Assembly (NCBI RefSeq): GCF_900112205.1
Contig: NZ_FOKW01000001.1
Span: 744,001-808,000 of the forward strand
Length of the DNA stretch: 64,000 nt
Direction of reading: 5' to 3'
Source of the DNA: Natronobacterium haloterrestre
Lineage (GTDB): Archaea; Halobacteriota; Halobacteria; Halobacteriales; Natrialbaceae
Below, one piece after another: positions 25,657 through 34,491 of the stretch; the stretch's first letter is position 1; every line of letters starts with the position of its first letter. A model generated the notes under the pieces. It was given only the letters and a program-made list of their open reading frames with translations, was not told where the DNA came from and ran no database searches. Both the position numbers and the translations under genes were made by a program.

Positions 25657-26637
25657 TCAGGGCTGGACGCCGCCGTCGCTGTCCTGTCCCCTGATTTCGG
25701 TCGGGTCGAACTCGAGCAGGGGCTCCCCGCAGTCGCGACAGCCGAGCGCGAGCACCTCGTAGGCGCGACAGCAGGACTCGACCGTCTCGTCGTTCAACTC
25801 GATCGCGCCGCCACACTGGGGGCAGGCGTCGTGGAACGACCGGAGCGCCTCGAGCAGTTCGACGCGCTGTCCTCGCGGCACCGTCTCCCAGCGGTCCGTC
25901 CAGGCATCCAGGGCCTCGTGGGTCGCGAGGTCGGCGATCAGCGCCGCGTCCCCGGGCCACTTGTGGATTCGACGACCGACCTCGATAGCGGGGTACTCGC
26001 GGTCTTTGACCTCGACGGCCGCGGACTCCGCGCCGAACAGGTCGGCGACTGCGGCCGGGTCCGGGTCGCCGACGTGATCGGCGTGGCGGTCGATCGCTCC
26101 CTCGAGGCGGTCGGCGAACCCGTCAGTGAGACAGAGGTCGTCCGCGTCCTCGCAGGGTTCGACGACGTCGACCTCGAGGAGGAACGTCTCGGGATCGACC
26201 GCCTCCTCGCGGTGGCGCTCGAGTTCCTCGAGGGTTTCCCACTCCTCGTCGTCGGGATCGCCGGCGTCGCTCTCGGCCGCGGCGTTCTCGACCGGCGAAC
26301 CGTTTCCGGACTCGGTCCCGCCGGAAGCCGTCGAGGCGTTCGCCGCCCGCGTCTCCTCGACCGGATGCGGCCCCTTGTCGAACAGCGCGAGGACGCGATC
26401 GGGGAAGTACCGCTTGGTGAGCGTCGGCGTCCCGGGGACGAGATACCCGCGAAGGTAGATAGCGAGCAGCGAGGCGACGAAGGCGACGGCCCCTACGCCG
26501 GCGGAGACGACCGCGAGCAGCGCGCTCGCGACGGCCGCGATGACAATGTTGACCGCGGTACACGGGAGACAGCGATTGTCGCCCGTATACTCTGGGTTCC
26601 GAAACCGCTCGAGGAGCGACGTGGGCTGGCCTGACAT
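25657..26637 (-). CDS. Haloarchaeal membrane protein with C-terminal zinc ribbon
   Basis: A 326-residue conserved hypothetical. Residues 10-25 carry NPEYTGDNRCLPCTAVN with a CxxC, followed by two adjacent membrane helices (about 26-70). A Pro/Tyr segment (GYLVPGTPTLTKRYFPDRVLALFD), an acidic linker and a soluble domain come next. The C-terminus has paired Cys (ACPQCGG, SCC, GCRDCGEPLLEF) that look like zinc ribbons. The start at ATG 26637 leads directly into the conserved-looking segment. No function is known to me; it stands alone between the permease and a tRNA gene. Confidence 0.75.
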   Translation of the reverse strand: MSGQPTSLLERFRNPEYTGDNRCLPCTAVNIVIAAVASALLAVVSAGVGAVAFVASLLAIYLRGYLVPGTPTLTKRYFPDRVLALFDKGPHPVEETRAANASTASGGTESGNGSPVENAAAESDAGDPDDEEWETLEELERHREEAVDPETFLLEVDVVEPCEDADDLCLTDGFADRLEGAIDRHADHVGDPDPAAVADLFGAESAAVEVKDREYPAIEVGRRIHKWPGDAALIADLATHEALDAWTDRWETVPRGQRVELLEALRSFHDACPQCGGAIELNDETVESCCRAYEVLALGCRDCGEPLLEFDPTEIRGQDSDGGVQP

Positions 26638-26908
26638 ACCCCGGCGTTGGAACTCGGGGGTGAAAACAGGTGTGGGATCGTGAGACATTCCCGGGAAATA
26701 CTTGTGGCCAGACCGACCGAGGCGTCGTGGCATCCGAGCGATTCGGTTCCGGCCTCGAGACGGTTTGAACGATATACCGGTCGCTCACCGCTCGAAAGCG
26801 TACTGAGGGCCGTTATCCCGACGAATTCGAAATAGTAACGAGAGCCGCTAGCTACTCTCGCCGCTCGGGGGACTCGTCTCCGTGTCTCGTTAGGTTCGCG
26901 GCGAAAAG

Positions 26909-26983
26909 TAGCGGGAGGTAGATTTGAACTACCGATCTGCGGGTTATGAGCCCGCCGGAATCTCCTGGCTATCCCATCCCGCT
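26909..26983 (-). tRNA. Initiator tRNA-Met (CAT)
   Basis: A 75-nt cloverleaf on the minus strand. The acceptor helix is AGCGGGA/TCCCGCT with discriminator A, the anticodon arm is GCGGG-CTCATAA-CCCGC, and the T arm is GGTAG-TTCAAAT-CTACC. The three consecutive G:C pairs at the base of the anticodon loop and the A1:T72 pair are archaeal initiator features. There is no intron, unlike haloarchaeal elongator tRNA-Met. CCA is not encoded. Confidence 0.95.
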
Positions 26984-27049
26984 ACCTCATCGTAACCGAG
27001 TGCACTAGTTAAGGGTTGTGATTCCGCTGCCGTGTGGGGATTTCTGTCG

Positions 27050-27496
27050 CTACTCACGGTGGACCTTCCAGGTAAAGAGGCTCTCGAACGTGTAGTTGAC
27101 GAAGAAGCCGACGGCGATACCGACCACGTTCGCGAGCAGGTACCAGACACCGAACAGTTCGATAAGCGCCGCGTAGACGCCCAGCGTGACCAGAAAGCCG
27201 CCGAATCGAACCGTGTACGACCGCAGGAGGCGCTTGACAAGCGCCCGTGGGGCCATCCGTCCGTACGTCGAGAAGGTCCAGGCCTCGTTGATCGCGAAGA
27301 TCACCGCGATCGCGAGCACCCAGGCGACGACCTTCGCGGGGACGAACCCGATCCCGACGAGTTCCACGAGCGACAGCAAGACGCCGTTGTCGACTGCCGC
27401 ACCGACGACGCCGACGCCCGCGAACTGGCCGAATCGCGTGATCGACACCAGCGCACGGGCGCGCATTCGGACCGCCTCGAGCAGGGACTCAATCAT
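27050..27496 (-). CDS. GtrA family small membrane protein
   Basis: 148 residues and four predicted helices, matching GtrA/DPMS-type flippase-associated proteins (FGQFAGVGVVGAAVDNGVLL, FAINEAWTF, and the C-terminal FVNYTFESLFTWKV). The family helps move or use polyprenyl-linked sugars for cell-surface glycans. Its ATG overlaps the end of the upstream glycosyltransferase gene by 8 bp; the pairing is typical of dolichyl-phosphate sugar transferase systems. Confidence 0.9.
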   Translation of the reverse strand: MIESLLEAVRMRARALVSITRFGQFAGVGVVGAAVDNGVLLSLVELVGIGFVPAKVVAWVLAIAVIFAINEAWTFSTYGRMAPRALVKRLLRSYTVRFGGFLVTLGVYAALIELFGVWYLLANVVGIAVGFFVNYTFESLFTWKVHRE

Positions 27497-28355
27497 CGTC
27501 GGCGTTCCCGTCGGGGTCCGCTTCGGGCGGGAACTCGGCGTCCGCTCCCCGCTCGAGTTCCAGCCGTTCGATCACTCGCGTCGGTTCCGACGGGCGGTTC
27601 GCGACGGACGAGAGGGGGCTCCAGCGGTGGCCGCCCTGATCGTCTCTCCTCTCGCTCGTACTCACTCGCGTCGCACGCCGGCGAGCGCGGACCGCGCCGC
27701 GGACGAGTTCGAGCGGGGTTTCGACCGAGGAGACCGTCGAATCGGGTGCGTCGGCCCACGTCACTGGCACCGCTTCGACCCGATGGCCCAGGGCGTCCGC
27801 GAGCGCGATCAGTTCCACGTCCCAGGCGAAGCCGTGTTCCCGGAGGTGCGGACAGACCGCCGTCCAGGCCTCCGCGTCGATGGCTTTCGCGCCGCACTGG
27901 TAATCCGACACCGAGACGGCGAGCAACCGGCGGGCAAGCCACGCGAACGCGTCACCGAGGCGCTCGCGGAGCGCCGACTGGCTCGAGAGCACGTCGGCCT
28001 CGGGGTGACGGCGGGTGCCGACTACGAGGTCCGCACCCCCTTCGCGGGCCCGGTCGACGATCGTTTCGATGGAGTCGACCGCCGTGCTCCCGTCGGCGTC
28101 GGCGAAGGCCAGGACGTCCGTCTCGAGCGCACAGAACCCAGCCGTCACCGCGGCCCCCTTGCCACGCCGGTCGTCGACGGCGTTGATCGTCGCCGGAAGC
28201 GCCTCGAGAGACTCGACCGTCTCTGGCCGGGGATCGTCGAGTTCGATCCGGATCGCAGCGGGCTCGAGGCGCTCGTCGAGATCCGACACGTACGCGCGGA
28301 GGGCATCGACGTTCGGGCGAAACGCCGGAACGACGAGACCGAGCGTCCGGCTCAT
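27489..28355 (-). CDS. Family 2 glycosyltransferase, dolichyl-phosphate hexose synthase-like
   Basis: A 288-residue GT-A enzyme. LGLVVPAFRPN opens the nucleotide-binding fold, DDRRGKGAAVTAGF is the donor-binding segment, FADADGSTAV holds the metal-binding DAD motif (about 91-95), and VVGTRRHPEADV and DYQCGAKAIDAEAW match Dpm1/DPG synthase-like proteins. No membrane helices, so it probably acts at the inner face together with GtrA, charging dolichyl phosphate with a sugar. The C-terminal ~60 residues are charged and low in complexity. Confidence 0.88.
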   Translation of the reverse strand: MSRTLGLVVPAFRPNVDALRAYVSDLDERLEPAAIRIELDDPRPETVESLEALPATINAVDDRRGKGAAVTAGFCALETDVLAFADADGSTAVDSIETIVDRAREGGADLVVGTRRHPEADVLSSQSALRERLGDAFAWLARRLLAVSVSDYQCGAKAIDAEAWTAVCPHLREHGFAWDVELIALADALGHRVEAVPVTWADAPDSTVSSVETPLELVRGAVRARRRATRVSTSERRDDQGGHRWSPLSSVANRPSEPTRVIERLELERGADAEFPPEADPDGNADDD

Positions 28356-28538
28356 TCGTCCGTAGGGTCCCGTCGATCCCTCAAAAACGTACTGAAAATG
28401 ATAGCTTGCCTGTCAGTTGTGGTGAGCGGGAACCGACTGTCGGGAGGTGACACGTCGGGTGCGACGGGACGAGGTACCCGGAGCAAAAACGGTCGGCGAG
28501 CGATCGGGTGCGGCGATCCGCGCGAGGCGCGGTCGGCG

Positions 28539-28805
28539 TTACAGTGCGAGGTCGCCGTTCGCCCGGATCACGTCGACGTCGTCGGCGTCGACGCGATCGA
28601 CGTCGAGGAAGTGGGGGACGTAGTTTCGCTTCTCGTAGTCCTCGTACTCGGACTGGTCGCCGACGGTACACCAGAGCTGGACGTCCTCGGGGCCGTGCCA
28701 CTCGCCGTTGCGGTTGATCCCGAAACAGACCACCTCTTCGCCGTCGTACTCGACGATGGCGCCCTTTCGGATCCCCGGGTCCCCGTAGATGATGAGCTGT
28801 TTCAT
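28539..28805 (-). CDS. Small HAH_0734-type haloarchaeal protein
   Basis: 88 residues, acidic, starting KQLIIYGDPGIRKGAIVEYDG and containing EWHGPEDVQLWCTVGD and YEKRNYVPHFLDVDRVDADDVDV. I recognise it as the haloarchaeal HAH_0734 family of unknown function. The ATG follows, on the minus strand, a GTTTAATC element about 20-30 bp upstream. It is divergent from the ribosomal cluster, so it may share the regulatory region 28806-28990. Confidence 0.72.
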   Translation of the reverse strand: MKQLIIYGDPGIRKGAIVEYDGEEVVCFGINRNGEWHGPEDVQLWCTVGDQSEYEDYEKRNYVPHFLDVDRVDADDVDVIRANGDLAL

Positions 28806-28948
28806 AGGTCGGAGTTCGGAAGAGGGACGATTAAACGCTTCGAACGCGTGACGCACTCGGTCGCTCTCCCGGCGTCCCGGTGGTCGTCGGTTCGATCGGA
28901 CAGCCCTTCGCCCCCATTCCGTCGGCCGACGACAACGAACCAAACGGG

Positions 28949-28956
28949 TTTTAAAC
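28949..28956 (+). promoter_or_regulatory. TATA-like promoter of the ribosomal/initiation-factor cluster
   Basis: TTTTAAAC about 38 bp before the rpl44e ATG. It is the probable promoter of the rpl44e-rps27e-eif2a-nop10 transcript and leaves a leader of about 10-15 nt. Confidence 0.5.
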
Positions 28957-28990
28957 GGCCCCGTCTTAGGCCACGGCAAGTGAGATAACG

Positions 28991-29272
28991 ATGCAGATGC
29001 CACGCCGATTCAATACGTACTGCCCGCACTGCAACGAACACCACGAACACGAAGTCGAGAAGGCCCGATCCGGCCGCTCGTCGGGGATGAAGTGGGACGC
29101 TCGGCGTACCGAGCGACACACCTCGAGCATCGGTAACTCCGGTCGCTTCTCGAAGGTGCCGGCCGGCGAGAAGCCGACCAAGAAGACCGACCTCAAGTAC
29201 CGCTGCAGCGAGTGTGGCAAGGCCCACCTCCGCGAGGGATGGCGCGCCGGCCGACTCGAGTTCCAGGAGTGA
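28991..29272 (+). CDS. rpl44e: 50S ribosomal protein L44e
   Basis: A 93-residue large-subunit protein. Residues [24 protein letters not shown] (3-26) contain the first zinc-binding CxxC and [10 protein letters not shown] (about 70-79) the second. [20 protein letters not shown] is the conserved rRNA-binding middle. Length and sequence are standard. It heads the translation cluster, with rps27e 5 bp downstream. Confidence 0.97.
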   Translation: MQMPRRFNTYCPHCNEHHEHEVEKARSGRSSGMKWDARRTERHTSSIGNSGRFSKVPAGEKPTKKTDLKYRCSECGKAHLREGWRAGRLEFQE

Positions 29273-29277
29273 TTACG

Positions 29278-29451
29278 ATGGCAGGAAACTTCTACAGCGT
29301 CCGTTGCGGTGACTGCGAGAACGAACAGGTCGTCTTCGGCAAGGCCTCCACGGAGGTCGCCTGTGCAGTCTGCGGAACCACGCTCGCCCGGCCGACCGGT
29401 GGAAAGGCCGAGATCGAACACGAGATCGTCGAAACAGTCGAGTCACGATGA
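29278..29451 (+). CDS. rps27e: 30S ribosomal protein S27e
   Basis: A 57-residue zinc-ribbon protein of the small subunit. It has two CxxC pairs (RCGDCENEQ and [18 protein letters not shown]), the family hallmark. The ATG is placed 5 bp after rpl44e, and its TGA overlaps the eif2a ATG (ATGA), showing translational coupling. Confidence 0.96.
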   Translation: MAGNFYSVRCGDCENEQVVFGKASTEVACAVCGTTLARPTGGKAEIEHEIVETVESR

Positions 29452-30248
29452 AATACAGCGGCTGGCCCGACTCCGGCGAACTCGTCGTCGGCAAGATCGA
29501 CGAGATCGAAGACTTCGGCGTCTTCGTCGATCTCGAGGAGTACGAGGACAAGCGTGGCCTCATCCACATCTCCGAGGTCGCCAGCGGATGGATCAAGAAC
29601 GTCCGCGACCACGTCCGCGAGGGCCAGATCGTCGTCTGTAAGGTGCTGGACGTCGACAAAGACTCCCAGCAGATCGACCTGTCGCTGAAGGACGTCAACG
29701 ACCACCAGCGCTCCGAGAAGATCCAGCAGTGGAAAAACGAGCAGAAGGCCGACAACTGGATGGAACTCGCGCTGGGGGAAGACGCCGACGACGAGACCTA
29801 CACGGCCATCGCCAACGAACTGATCGGGGCCCACGGAAGCCTCTACGACGGCTTCAAGCAGGCTGCGATCCACGGCGACGAGGCTCTCGAGGACACTGAC
29901 CTCTCGGACGAGGAGATCGACTCGATCGTCGACACGGCCCGGGAGAACGTCTCGGTGCCGTACGTCAACGTCACCGGCTACGTCGACCTCGAGAACCCGT
30001 CGCCGTCCGGCGTCGACGGCATCCGCGAAGCGCTCGAGGCCGCCGAAGGCAACGGCGAGGTCCCCGAGGAAGTCGACCTCGAGGTTAGCTACGTCGGTGC
30101 ACCCGAGTACCGCATCGAAGTGCAGGCGCCCAACTACAAGACTGCCGAATCCCAACTCGAGGAAAGCGCCGAACGCGCGATCGCCGCGATCGAGGAGGAA
30201 GGCGGCGAGGGCGAGTATCACCGCGAGCGCCGCACCGACGAGGAATAG
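29448..30248 (+). CDS. eif2a: Translation initiation factor aIF2 subunit alpha
   Basis: 266 residues. The alpha subunit of the heterotrimer that carries initiator tRNA to the small subunit. An N-terminal S1/OB domain ([20 protein letters not shown] and [21 protein letters not shown], residues 9-48) is followed by an alpha-helical middle and a C-terminal alpha/beta domain ([34 protein letters not shown]) that binds the gamma subunit. Conserved archaeal order S27e-aIF2alpha-Nop10. Confidence 0.97.
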   Translation: MKYSGWPDSGELVVGKIDEIEDFGVFVDLEEYEDKRGLIHISEVASGWIKNVRDHVREGQIVVCKVLDVDKDSQQIDLSLKDVNDHQRSEKIQQWKNEQKADNWMELALGEDADDETYTAIANELIGAHGSLYDGFKQAAIHGDEALEDTDLSDEEIDSIVDTARENVSVPYVNVTGYVDLENPSPSGVDGIREALEAAEGNGEVPEEVDLEVSYVGAPEYRIEVQAPNYKTAESQLEESAERAIAAIEEEGGEGEYHRERRTDEE

Positions 30249-30266
30249 GCGAGGACGAAGACGAAA

Positions 30267-30446
30267 ATGAAATCCGACATCCGGGTGTGTTCGGCGTGGC
30301 GCGAGCGACACGACCGCCCGGTGTATACCCTTTCTGCCGAGTGTCCCGAGTGTGGGGCCGACGCGGAGAACAGCGCCCCGGCACCGTTCGACCCCGAGGA
30401 CCCGTACGGCGAGTACCGACGGTCTCTTAAGCGTCGCAATCGCTGA
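30267..30446 (+). CDS. nop10: H/ACA ribonucleoprotein protein Nop10
   Basis: A 59-residue zinc-ribbon subunit of the H/ACA RNP that guides pseudouridylation with Cbf5, Gar1 and L7Ae. MKSDIRVCSAW...YTLSAECPECGADAENSAP carries the archaeal Cys pattern, and the C-terminal PFDPEDPYGEYRRSLKRR is the conserved Cbf5-binding tail. It lies 18 bp after eif2a and 7 bp before the PAC2-family gene, its usual archaeal position. Confidence 0.95.
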   Translation: MKSDIRVCSAWRERHDRPVYTLSAECPECGADAENSAPAPFDPEDPYGEYRRSLKRRNR

Positions 30447-30453
30447 TACGGGT

Positions 30454-31221
30454 ATGGACCAACTCGAGGTCGACGCGGTCGCCGAAGCGGAACTGGACGA
30501 CCCCGTGCTCGTCGAGGGGTTGCCCGGCGTCGGACACGTCGGCAAGCTCGCCGTCGATCACTTGCTCGAGGAGCTCGCGGGAGAGAGCACGCTCGTTCGC
30601 CGGATCTACTCCCGGGAGTTCCCGCCACAGGTCAGCGTCGAGGACGGCGTCTCCGAGCTGACCTGTACGGAGATCCACGCCGTCTCGGTCGAGGATGGGC
30701 GGGACCTGCTCCTGTTGACCGGTGACCACCAGGCCCAGTCCAACGAGGGCCACTACGTGCTGACCGACGCCTTCCTCGACGTCGCCGAGGAGTTCGGCGC
30801 GAACGAGGTGTTCGCACTGGGTGGCGTCCCGACCGGCGAACTCATCGACGAGTACGCCGTCGTCGGTGCCGTCAGCGACGAGTCGATGTGCGACGAGTTC
30901 GAGGACGCCGGGGTCGAGTTCCGTGAGGACGAGCCGGCCGGCGGCATCGTCGGCGTCTCCGGGCTCCTCCTCGGTCTGGGGGACCGCCGCGGCTTCGACG
31001 CAGCCTGTCTGATGGGCGAGACGAGTGGCTACATCGTCGATCCCAAAAGCGCCCGTGCGGTCCTCGAGACCCTCGAGGAACTGCTCGGCTTCGAACTGGA
31101 GTACGAGTCCCTGGACGAGCGGGCCGAGGAGATGGAGGAGGTCGTCGGCAAGATCCAGGAGATGGAACAGCAACAGGGGATGGACGTCCCGACGGACGAC
31201 GACTTGCGGTACATCGGCTGA
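30454..31221 (+). CDS. PAC2-family proteasome assembly chaperone-like protein
   Basis: 255 residues of the PAC2 (COG2047) family. LVEGLPGVGHVGKLAVDHLLEEL (residues 20-42) and YSREFPPQVSV are diagnostic, GGVPTGELIDEYAVVGAVSD and GIVGVSGLLLGLGDRRGFDA follow, and the C-terminal helix (LDERAEEMEEVVGKIQEMEQQQ) is coiled-coil-like. The role in archaea is inferred from the family: proteasome assembly or a related ligase fold. The ATG is 7 bp after nop10; TCTTAAG inside nop10 may act as an extra promoter. Confidence 0.9.
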   Translation: MDQLEVDAVAEAELDDPVLVEGLPGVGHVGKLAVDHLLEELAGESTLVRRIYSREFPPQVSVEDGVSELTCTEIHAVSVEDGRDLLLLTGDHQAQSNEGHYVLTDAFLDVAEEFGANEVFALGGVPTGELIDEYAVVGAVSDESMCDEFEDAGVEFREDEPAGGIVGVSGLLLGLGDRRGFDAACLMGETSGYIVDPKSARAVLETLEELLGFELEYESLDERAEEMEEVVGKIQEMEQQQGMDVPTDDDLRYIG

Positions 31222-31299
31222 GCCGGTCGCGAATCCTCGAGTCCCTTCTCCCCGTTTCCGATCTCCGGTCCGAGAGTTCACTCGAGTCGTCTCTCGGAT

Positions 31300-32079
31300 C
31301 TACCCTTCGAGCACTTCGTACGAGACGTCGGCGTCCCGGAGCGCGTCGGTGACGCGGCCGACGGAGTCCGTGGTAGCGACGACGGTGACCTCGAGGCCGT
31401 GTTCGGCGGCGTCCGCGGCGAATTCGCCGACGGCGAACGTGACGGACGGCTCGACATCGGTCTGCCGGCAGGCCACGATGGCCTCGATGCCGGTCGCGGC
31501 GACTCGATCGGCGCCCGCACAGGCGTCGCGGACGGTGTCGTCGTCGATCGCACGACTGCCGCCGGTCCGAATGCTGGGGACCTGCAACACCGTGACGGAG
31601 CCGGGTTCGAGATCCATGACGCCCTCGAAGCTCGTGACGCCGACCTCGGTGCCGGCCTCGGCGTCGGTGGTCGCGATTCCGGTCGCGGGGCCTTCGCTGC
31701 CCGGTTCGGCGTGGAGCAGTCCGTCCTCTATGAACAGCGAAACCGTTTCGCCTTCCTCGATGTCCTCGAGGGCGATGTAGGCATCCTCGCTCATCGCACC
31801 CAGGACGTCGCCCGTGACGTGGTCCGCGAACCGTCGGACGTCGTCGGCGGCCCTGAACAGCCAGTCGACGCCTTCCTTGGTGACGCGGTACCGCGATCGT
31901 CCTTCCTTCTCGACGAGTCCGTCGTCGACCAGTTCACGGATGTACTCGCTGACCGCCTGGCTCGTGACGCCGACTTCCTCGGCGATCTCCCCCTGGCTCA
32001 CGGCGGGCTGGCGCTCGGCGATCTGGACGAGAATCCGGAACCGCGTCGCGGCCCGCTTGTTGTCGAGGACGTCGACCAT
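31300..32079 (-). CDS. Winged-helix transcriptional regulator
   Basis: A 259-residue DNA-binding protein. An N-terminal MarR/IclR-like winged helix (ATRFRILVQIAERQPAVSQ, GVTSQAVSEYIRELVDDGLV, residues about 10-60) is followed by a larger domain with beta-rich sequence and a final alpha/beta part (IEAIVACRQTDVEPSVTFAVGEFAADAAEHGLEVTVVAT) that resembles a small-molecule sensor. The ATG at 32079 begins right at the HTH domain; the upstream in-frame extension has no homology. It sits between PAC2 and geranylgeranyl reductase; effector and targets unknown. Confidence 0.82.
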   Translation of the reverse strand: MVDVLDNKRAATRFRILVQIAERQPAVSQGEIAEEVGVTSQAVSEYIRELVDDGLVEKEGRSRYRVTKEGVDWLFRAADDVRRFADHVTGDVLGAMSEDAYIALEDIEEGETVSLFIEDGLLHAEPGSEGPATGIATTDAEAGTEVGVTSFEGVMDLEPGSVTVLQVPSIRTGGSRAIDDDTVRDACAGADRVAATGIEAIVACRQTDVEPSVTFAVGEFAADAAEHGLEVTVVATTDSVGRVTDALRDADVSYEVLEG

Positions 32080-32285
32080 ATCCCTTGGTTTTCGAGAGCG
32101 GAGCAAAAAGGTACGCGGTCGCCGACGGCAGACACAAGGCGTTGCCCATCGTACGTGGAAAACGAACAGCGCGACGTCACCGGGGACGTGATCTGCCCGC
32201 AATGATCAGGTGAAATATCTGTCCGGATACTGATACCGCGGAGAGACCGGACAGACTAATTAGGCTCCGAGACAGTTCCGAGTTC

Positions 32286-33530
32286 ATGAACGAGCGCTAC
32301 GACGTAGTGATCGCCGGCGCCGGACCCGCCGGCGGACAGTGCGCCCGCGATCTCGCGACGAGAGGATACGACGTCGTCGTCCTGGAAACCGAGCCGGAAG
32401 ACGAGTTCCCCCGCCAGAGCAACAAATCGACCGCCGGAACGTTCCCGTCGATGATGGCCTCGTTCGGGATCCCCGACGACGTCGTGATGCAGTACACCGA
32501 CAGCGTCGTCCTCGAGTCGCCGACCGACCACTACGTTCGGGAACAGCCCGGTGCCGTCCTCGAGTTTGCCGATTTCAAGCGGTTCCTCGTCGAGGACAGC
32601 CGCGAGGACGGCGCGGAGTACCGGTTCGGCGCGCGCGTCACGGGTCCGATTATGGACGACGGGGAAATCGTCGGCGTCCGGTACAACGGCGACGAGGAGG
32701 TCTACGGCGACATCGTGATCGACGCGACCGGCCCGAGCGCACCGATCGCGAAGGAACTCGGCGTCAGCGACCTCCAGCGCGAGAACCACGCGATCGGGAT
32801 CGAGTACGAACTCGAGGGAATCGACATCGACCGCCCCGGATTCGCCGACCTCCACGACGCGATGATGCTGCGACTCGACCACGACATCGCGCCGGGGGGC
32901 TACTCCTGGATCTTCCACACGGGCGAGGACACGGCGAAGGTCGGGCTCTGCTACATCCAGAACGGCTACCACCAGCGCTACGCCAAGGACAGCTACACCA
33001 TCGACGACTACCTCGAGCACTGGCTCGAGACGGACCCGCGGTTCGCGGACGCCGAGCGCATCGAGGGCAAGCAACACCGCGGTTCGGCCCACATCCAGAT
33101 GCCCGGGAAGATGCACGCCGACCGGTTCATGGCGATCGGCGACACCGTCCCGACGGTCGACCCGCTCTGGGGCGAGGGCATCAACAAGTGCATGCAGTCC
33201 GGGCGGATGGCCGCCGCCGCGGCTGACAGCTGTCTCAAACACGGCGACCTCGAGCCGTCCGCGGAGAACCTCGAGGTCTACGAGACGCTGTGGCACCGGG
33301 AGGTCGCGCCGAACATGCGCAGCCGCCTCCTGATGACGAAGCTCCTCTATCTCGCGGGGAACGAACGGTACGATCAGCTGATGGCGGACCTGAACCGGCT
33401 GGACGACGAGACGCTGGCGAAAGCCAACAAGGGGAACGTCCGGGCGATCATGCGACTGCTCGAGCCCGGCGACCTGCCCATGCTCGCGACGTTCGCGAAA
33501 CGCGAATTGGATCTCGATCTCCCCTTCTAG
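32286..33530 (+). CDS. Digeranylgeranylglycerophospholipid reductase (geranylgeranyl reductase family)
   Basis: A 414-residue FAD enzyme that saturates the isoprenoid chains of archaeal membrane lipids. DVVIAGAGPAGGQCARDLA (5-23) is the FAD motif. The PxxYxWxFP-like substrate segment appears as GYSWIFHTGED, and the second flavin motif is RFMAIGDTVPTVDPLWGEGINKCMQSG (about 280-306). Length is typical. A TAATTAG-containing AT-rich stretch (32258-32264) precedes the ATG. Confidence 0.9.
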   Translation: MNERYDVVIAGAGPAGGQCARDLATRGYDVVVLETEPEDEFPRQSNKSTAGTFPSMMASFGIPDDVVMQYTDSVVLESPTDHYVREQPGAVLEFADFKRFLVEDSREDGAEYRFGARVTGPIMDDGEIVGVRYNGDEEVYGDIVIDATGPSAPIAKELGVSDLQRENHAIGIEYELEGIDIDRPGFADLHDAMMLRLDHDIAPGGYSWIFHTGEDTAKVGLCYIQNGYHQRYAKDSYTIDDYLEHWLETDPRFADAERIEGKQHRGSAHIQMPGKMHADRFMAIGDTVPTVDPLWGEGINKCMQSGRMAAAAADSCLKHGDLEPSAENLEVYETLWHREVAPNMRSRLLMTKLLYLAGNERYDQLMADLNRLDDETLAKANKGNVRAIMRLLEPGDLPMLATFAKRELDLDLPF

Positions 33531-33864
33531 GGTCACGTCTCGAAGCCATCCTCCAGGATCGATCGCCTTCGCGGCGAAGTACGGGAAGGTCGACCGCGGC
33601 GTCGGTGGACGCGATGTCGCGCGTGCCCGTTCCGACCGACGATTCCAGCGGGGATTACCGACGAATTCGACCCGAGGTCGCGAGTAAATCCGAACCGGAG
33701 TCGTGAATTCACCGGGATTCGTCGAACGGAAATGAAAGAATTAGCGACGGTTCTAAAACGTCTACGGGCTTCTGAATCGGTTTATGAGCCCTATAAAACG
33801 ACTCGAAACGGCCGACGAGTGCCGTAATTCGTGAAACAAAGTGAATCACAGCTAATGATATGTC
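33531..33864. other. Non-coding stretch holding a short SDR-like gene relic
   Basis: About 330 bp with no supported gene. Its first third is GC-rich and contains 26 bp identical to part of the SDR gene 1.2 kb downstream; the remainder is AT-rich and ends in the promoter of the small membrane protein gene at 33908. Confidence 0.6.
33563..33588. repeat. 26 bp direct repeat, copy 1 (matches inside SDR gene)
   Basis: Identical over 26 bases to 34734-34759. On the minus strand both copies can encode the SDR active-site segment PYFAAKA. Here it has no surrounding gene, so it looks like a fragment left by recombination or an SDR relic. Confidence 0.8.
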
Positions 33865-33873
33865 CTTTATATG
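33865..33873 (+). promoter_or_regulatory. TATA-like promoter of the small membrane protein gene
   Basis: CTTTATATG, 35-43 bp before the ATG at 33908. It supports that start over an in-frame ATG at 33860, which would lie upstream of the element. Confidence 0.5.
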
Positions 33874-33907
33874 GGGTCGGAGGGGAAAGGGGAGAGTGAG
33901 TCGAACC

Positions 33908-34153
33908 ATGTTGCGGACCCCGAACACGGATCCTCACGCTCGCCCCGCCGCCCGGCGAGTGGCGTCTGCCGTGAGCGAATCCGTCCTCCCTCCGGTGCGA
34001 GCGATCGCGTTCTGGCTGACGATCCTGTTGCCGGCGGTGGCTCTCGTCGCGCTTTCGATGGGAGCCACGTCGGTCTCCCCGCCGACCGTCGTCGGGTTCC
34101 TCGCGGCGTACAGCGCGTGTGCAATCATCGGTCACGATCACAGTCCCCACTAA
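33908..34153 (+). CDS. Small two-helix membrane protein, unknown function
   Basis: 81 residues. A basic N-terminus (RTPNTDPHARPAARRVASAV) is followed by two hydrophobic helices (about 27-45 and 52-70) and ends in GHDHSPH, a His-containing tail. I do not recognise the family. It is 7 bp upstream of the DUF7123 gene and probably cotranscribed with it. Confidence 0.6.
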   Translation: MLRTPNTDPHARPAARRVASAVSESVLPPVRAIAFWLTILLPAVALVALSMGATSVSPPTVVGFLAAYSACAIIGHDHSPH

Positions 34154-34160
34154 CAAAACT

Positions 34161-34439
34161 ATGAGTACGAGCGCAACCCAGACCCAGACCCAGTCACAGT
34201 CACAGTCCGCACAGCACTCCTCCAAGGCACAGCGGCTCGTCGACTACTTCAAGGAAGAACTCGAGCGCCAGTCCGGCGACCTCTACGTCAAAGGCAAGTT
34301 CATCGCGGACGACGTGGACCTCTCGCCGAAGGAAATCGGCGCGCTGATGGTCCAGCTACAGGATGCGGTCGAGGACATCGAAATCGAGAAGTGGTCCTAC
34401 ACGTCCGCGACGACCTGGCGCGTCTCCGACGGATCGTAA
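34161..34439 (+). CDS. DUF7123 family small protein
   Basis: 92 residues. A Ser/Gln/Thr repeat tail (TQTQTQSQSQS) precedes a compact winged-helix-like domain: AQRLVDYFKEELERQSGDLYVKGKFIADDVDLSPKEIGALMV, ending WSYTSATTWRV. A paralogue lies at 63601-63825. The fold suggests nucleic-acid binding, but the role is unknown. Confidence 0.8.
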   Translation: MSTSATQTQTQSQSQSAQHSSKAQRLVDYFKEELERQSGDLYVKGKFIADDVDLSPKEIGALMVQLQDAVEDIEIEKWSYTSATTWRVSDGS

Positions 34440-34491
34440 GACGGGTCGAGCACCCTCCACGTCTCCCCCTTCTGACTCGAACCGACCACGA

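Noticed and set aside
33709..33927. Small minus-strand frame in AT-rich spacer
   Set aside because: Low GC3, no start signal; overlaps the promoter of the plus-strand gene.
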